From positions 1 through 15,317 of the forward strand of contig CAIVHJ010000426.1 of NCBI GenBank assembly GCA_903905665.1: a stretch of 15,317 nucleotides of DNA, read 5' to 3'. The notes beneath the pieces were generated by a model. The model was not told the origin of the DNA. It saw only the letters and a list, made by a program, of their open reading frames with translations, and searched no databases. A program made the position numbers and the translations under genes. Positions 12,735-15,317 of this stretch are shown in pieces (positions within the stretch are counted from its first letter, which is position 1; the number at the start of each line of letters is the position of its first letter). The stretch comes from an uncultured Phycisphaerales bacterium. GTDB taxonomy: Bacteria; Planctomycetota; Phycisphaerae; UBA1845; CAIVHJ01.

Positions 12735-14313
12735 TCTTGGCGATCAGCGCGACGGGGTACACACTGGCGAATCCCACGGCGGCGGCATCGCTCTCAGCCA
12801 ATCCCGTTGCGGCGGCCAATCCCGGCGGATTGGTCATGCACGCACACATCGCCCCCGCGCCGTACAGCATGTTCCATCGAAACAAACGAAGCATCACGAC
12901 CAGAGCAAAAAGCGACGTGACCAGCGTAACGACGGCTCCTGCGAGCAGAAGTTTTAGACCGGTTTCCTGCACGATCGGAACGAATCTCGCGCCCGCGCCG
13001 GTCCCCGCGCCGGCGAGGAAAATCGCCAGTCCCAGATCGCGAGCGAAATGTTTGGCGGCTCCGGGCACGTACATCCGCAACGGACCGATCGTCCCCAGAT
13101 GGCCCAGCAGCAGCGCCACAAGAAATGCGCCTCCGCCCAGTCCGAGGCGGATTTCCAGACCTCCCGGAAGGGGAATCGGAATCTGTCCGACCACCGCCCC
13201 CAGCGCGAGACCGGCGGCAAACGGAACCAGACTCGTTTCGTCCAGCGCACGTTCCTCACGACCCAGAATCGCCGCCACCGCTTCGAGGTCCTTTCGCGGA
13301 CCGACCGTGCGAAGCACATCGCCCGGTTCCAGCGTGAGGTTGCCGCGAGGGGTGAATTCCATTCGATCACGAATGACTCGCGTAACCAAAACGCCGAATC
13401 GTTCCCACAGGCACAACTCCCCGAGCGTCTTCCAGAATACTCCGCGCCGCGACACGACGATCTGCTGGCTGGAAACGTTCCCGGTGGGATCGTACATGGG
13501 TTCGGCGGACACGTCTCCCAGCAGGGTTTCGAGTTTGGCGAGTTCGTCCGGAGCACCCACCGCCAGAACGATGTCGCCGACGTTCAGGACCGTGTCGGGC
13601 CGCGCGGAGCGGATTTTGCCGCCTTGCTTCACGCGACAAATCACGACGTTCGCCATGTGCAGCGATTGCAGTTCGTCGATTGTCTTGCCCCCGCAGTTGG
13701 GGTTGTCCACGTGAAAGGCGCATTCTTCGAGCGGAGGATATTTATCGGCTTCTTCGGCCTGGTAACGTTCGGCCGCTTGTTTCGGCTGAGTGTGCAACCA
13801 GCGGGGAAGCAACTGGACGATCAGCACGACCGCCACAATGCTGAACGGATAGGCTGCTCCGTATCCCACCGAAGTCACGGAGGATTCCTGAGGCAGAAAT
13901 CGCGTCACCGTTTCCAGCGCGGCGGCCAGTGCCGGCGTGCATGTCGTGGCGCCCGCATAAATCCCCGCCGCCATGTGAGGAGAAAGTCCCAGCACTTTGG
14001 CCAGGATCAGCGTCACCCCGGCGCCCAGCAGCGTCGAGGCCAGACCGATTGTCACAAACGCCAACCCCTGCGATCGCAGGATTCCAATGAACCGGGGACC
14101 GGCTTGCAGACCCACGGCATAGACGAACAGCACCAGTCCGAGTTCGGTCACTTCCGCCGGAAGCTTATATTGAAAGTGACCCATCACCAGCGCCACGAAG
14201 AACACGCCCGCTGCTCCGAGCGACACTCCGTAAATCCGAATCGCACCCACGGCCATTCCCGCAGCGATGATTCCAAACAACAAAAACAACGGCGTCTGAA
14301 GAAGATGATCCAT
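12697..14313 (-). CDS. AspT/YidE-like transporter with two RCK_C domains
   Basis: The 538-residue protein has five or so hydrophobic helices (about 8-170), a cytoplasmic middle part, and about five more helices (360-537). The two halves carry matching pore-type motifs, GATTCTPALAAA (121-132) and GAMCACMTNPPGLAAA (487-502), as in the aspartate:alanine exchanger family. The middle holds two TrkA-C/RCK_C-like domains, about 200-268 and 280-350, each ending with a VGD..L or PGDVL.TVG type motif. Such domains usually sense a ligand or nucleotide. The substrate is unknown: AspT swaps aspartate for alanine, but most YidE-like members are uncharacterised. ATG at 14313 has GGAG 10 bases upstream. Its stop lies inside the 3' end of purM. 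ribH is upstream on the same strand across a repeat-containing gap of 154 bp. Confidence 0.9.
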   Translation of the reverse strand: MDHLLQTPLFLLFGIIAAGMAVGAIRIYGVSLGAAGVFFVALVMGHFQYKLPAEVTELGLVLFVYAVGLQAGPRFIGILRSQGLAFVTIGLASTLLGAGVTLILAKVLGLSPHMAAGIYAGATTCTPALAAALETVTRFLPQESSVTSVGYGAAYPFSIVAVVLIVQLLPRWLHTQPKQAAERYQAEEADKYPPLEECAFHVDNPNCGGKTIDELQSLHMANVVICRVKQGGKIRSARPDTVLNVGDIVLAVGAPDELAKLETLLGDVSAEPMYDPTGNVSSQQIVVSRRGVFWKTLGELCLWERFGVLVTRVIRDRMEFTPRGNLTLEPGDVLRTVGPRKDLEAVAAILGREERALDETSLVPFAAGLALGAVVGQIPIPLPGGLEIRLGLGGGAFLVALLLGHLGTIGPLRMYVPGAAKHFARDLGLAIFLAGAGTGAGARFVPIVQETGLKLLLAGAVVTLVTSLFALVVMLRLFRWNMLYGAGAMCACMTNPPGLAAATGLAESDAAAVGFASVYPVALIAKIIWAPLIFLMLR

Positions 14314-14384
14314 GGTTGGTTTACTCCGACGAAGAGTTTTCGCAGGAAAAAAAGGCGGATCGAACAGGACAAGCCTGGAATCTC

Positions 14385-14424
14385 GACCCTCCCCAAACCC
14401 CTCCCTGCAAGGGAGGGGGGTTAT
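14385..14424 (-). repeat. G-rich palindromic repeat, copy 2 (G4 motif)
   Basis: The reverse complement matches 3157-3196 at 37 of 40 positions. The stem cccctccct and agggagggg pairs around a gca loop (14398-14418). On the minus strand it reads gggaggggtttggggaggg, a G-quadruplex-type run. Here the G-rich strand is the sense strand of the ribH-transporter interval; in copy 1 it is the template strand of the kinase region. The second palindrome of copy 1 is absent. Confidence 0.8.
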
Positions 14425-14467
14425 GGGTGTGGGTTATGCTGCATCCACACGACGAAGGATCGGTGGA

Positions 14468-14950
14468 TCAATGTTTTGTTTTTTTGTCGATCTGGGCGAC
14501 GAGATTGACCATTTCAAGAGCGGCCAGCGCGGCGGTTTCGCCTTTGTTGCCGGATTTGGTCCCGCCCCGTTCGATGGCCTGTTCGATGGTGTTGGTCGTC
14601 AGGACGCCGAAACCGATCGGAATTCCGTGCTCGAGCATGACCTGCGTCAGACCTTTGGTGACCTCGGCGGCGATGAGTTCGAAATGGGGTGTAGCGCCTC
14701 GGATGAGGCACGACAAAGCGATGATGGCGTCGTATTTGCCGGTCTCCGCGAGTTTCTGGGCCACAAGCGGCAACTCGAACGAACCGGGAATCCAGATTTC
14801 GGTGATGTTGTCTTCGGAGCAACCGTGCCGTTTGAGCGTGTCGATCGCGGCTTCGTGAAGCCGTTTGGTGATGAATTCGTTGAACCGACTGCTGACGACG
14901 GCGAATCGCTGATTGCGGACCACCAAATCGCCTGTAAGTTGTAGCGACAT
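14468..14950 (-). CDS. ribH: 6,7-dimethyl-8-ribityllumazine synthase
   Basis: Lumazine synthase joins 5-amino-6-ribitylaminouracil and dihydroxybutanone phosphate, the next-to-last step of riboflavin synthesis. At 160 residues it is the normal length for the icosahedral or pentameric enzyme. Conserved points are F23-N24 in SRFNEFI, GSFELP at 56-61, LIRGATPHFE at 82-91 with the catalytic H89, HGIPIGFGVLT at 108-118, and ERGGTKSGNKG at 127-137 with R128. ATG at 14950 has AGGA 7 bases upstream; an in-frame extension to 15007 runs through a REP-like hairpin and is rejected. No other rib genes and no FMN riboswitch are visible in the window. Confidence 0.97.
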   Translation of the reverse strand: MSLQLTGDLVVRNQRFAVVSSRFNEFITKRLHEAAIDTLKRHGCSEDNITEIWIPGSFELPLVAQKLAETGKYDAIIALSCLIRGATPHFELIAAEVTKGLTQVMLEHGIPIGFGVLTTNTIEQAIERGGTKSGNKGETAALAALEMVNLVAQIDKKTKH

Positions 14951-14976
14951 AGATACATCCTGCCAAAAAGTTACGT

Positions 14977-15005
14977 GTGGTCCACCGGCTGGAAGCCGGT
15001 GCCAC
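14977..15005. repeat. REP-like hairpin upstream of ribH
   Basis: gtgg, a two-base bulge, and caccggct pair with agccggtg and ccac around a gga loop. It starts 27 bases upstream of the ribH start codon, so it may sit in the ribH leader or overlap its promoter. The layout resembles 10052-10071. Confidence 0.65.
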
Positions 15006-15144
15006 AAAGCCTGCCACCTGTCACAAAGCCATTATAAGATTGCCTTTTAGCATACCCCTGAGCGATGGAATGGTCAAACCGGAAGTCGGATCACAAGAGC
15101 CGCGAAAAGCATTAAGAGCCTATCCGAATAATCCGCATGGCCGC

Positions 15145-15160
15145 GACGGCACCAGCCGTC
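15145..15160. repeat. Short palindrome at the right end
   Basis: gacggc and gccgtc pair around an acca loop. The left arm plus loop also pairs with 15237-15245 (ggtgccgtc), so two alternative foldings are possible. Confidence 0.5.
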
Positions 15161-15317
15161 AGCAGCCCAAGGAGCGAGGAGGAGCAAATTTTGGAAACAT
15201 TGGTGACGACGAGCGACACAGGGATGCGCCGCGGATGGTGCCGTCCCTCCGGGTTGCGGTGGAGTGAGTCTGTCTGCGGCGTTGCGGCTCCTGGTCGTAG
15301 TTTCCAAATACGTCCAC

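Larger units (their letters stand above)
14951..15317. other. Right-end intergenic region with inverted repeats
   Basis: No credible gene is seen. It holds the REP-like hairpin at 14977-15005, two close copies of cacaaagcc (15003-15011 and 15020-15028), a hairpin at 15145-15160, and longer-range inverted pairs: gacggcacc (15145-15153) with ggtgccgtc (15237-15245), and tttggaaac (15190-15198) with gtttccaaa (15300-15308). A 77-codon minus frame across it looks like translated repeat. Confidence 0.45.

Noticed and set aside
13048..14508. Plus-strand reading frame of 486 codons
   Set aside because: Antisense to the transporter, whose helices and motifs are clear; the frame is full of H, R and Q and has no family features.
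14951..15060. Possible FMN riboswitch ahead of ribH
   Set aside because: None of the conserved FMN-element blocks is visible; only a REP-like hairpin and a normal ribosome binding site are present.
3256..15125. 13-bp match ggataggctctta (3256-3268) with the reverse complement of 15113-15125 as proof of a shared element
   Set aside because: A few 13-bp matches are expected by chance in a 15-kb window on two strands; it is kept only as a hint beside the right-end repeat finding.
15074..15307. Minus-strand frame of 77 codons at the right end
   Set aside because: It consists of the inverted-repeat region read through; no start signal and no domain.
1..15317. CRISPR array, tRNA, rRNA, transposase or integrase genes
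   Set aside because: No evenly spaced repeats, no cloverleaf or rRNA stretches, and no recombinase motifs were seen on either strand.

Overview
The window looks like a piece of a planctomycete-type chromosome, possibly near the Phycisphaerae. This is inferred from a pseudopilin with the FTLIEL...LLPSLAKAREQAKK signature, a large multi-pass Ser/Thr kinase next to an FHA protein, and many short palindromic repeats between genes. No rRNA or tRNA gene, CRISPR array, transposase or phage gene was found. Base composition is moderately GC-rich and gene starts are fairly well marked.

Positions 1-5400 hold a signalling pair read on the minus strand. A soluble FHA-domain protein with helical repeats (3269-4891) lies upstream of a 961-residue Ser/Thr kinase with about 11 membrane segments (213-3098). 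They are separated by a G-rich REPIN-like double palindrome. Positions 5330-7400 hold two envelope genes, also on the minus strand. One is a small proline-rich single-pass membrane protein with its own promoter and a clear intrinsic terminator. The other is a pseudopilin-like protein with a type IV prepilin leader. Positions 7700-9565 hold an M14-type zinc peptidase/amidase and accA (acetyl-CoA carboxylase carboxyltransferase alpha). The accA gene has an odd tail that may come from a frameshift.

Positions 10183-12734 are the only plus-strand genes: purF and purM, apparently overlapping by ATGA, which carry out steps 1 and 5 of purine synthesis. purM converges on, and overlaps by 38 bp, a minus-strand AspT/YidE-like transporter with two RCK_C (TrkA-C) domains (12697-14313). 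Behind it lies ribH, lumazine synthase (14468-14950). The right end (14951-15317) has no convincing gene and is rich in inverted repeats.

The metabolic genes are ordinary housekeeping functions. The unusual material is of three kinds. First is the kinase/FHA pair, with two frame-breaking tandem repeats lying inside linkers of the kinase gene. Second is a dense set of intergenic palindromes: a 40-bp G-quadruplex-capable element present twice in opposite orientations, a 53-bp diverged repeat pair, and several CACxGxCT-type hairpins. Third are local sequence oddities: the accA tail, a CxxC in the PRPP region of PurF, and dyads upstream of purF and the pseudopilin gene. I did not find evidence for a defence system or biosynthetic cluster.
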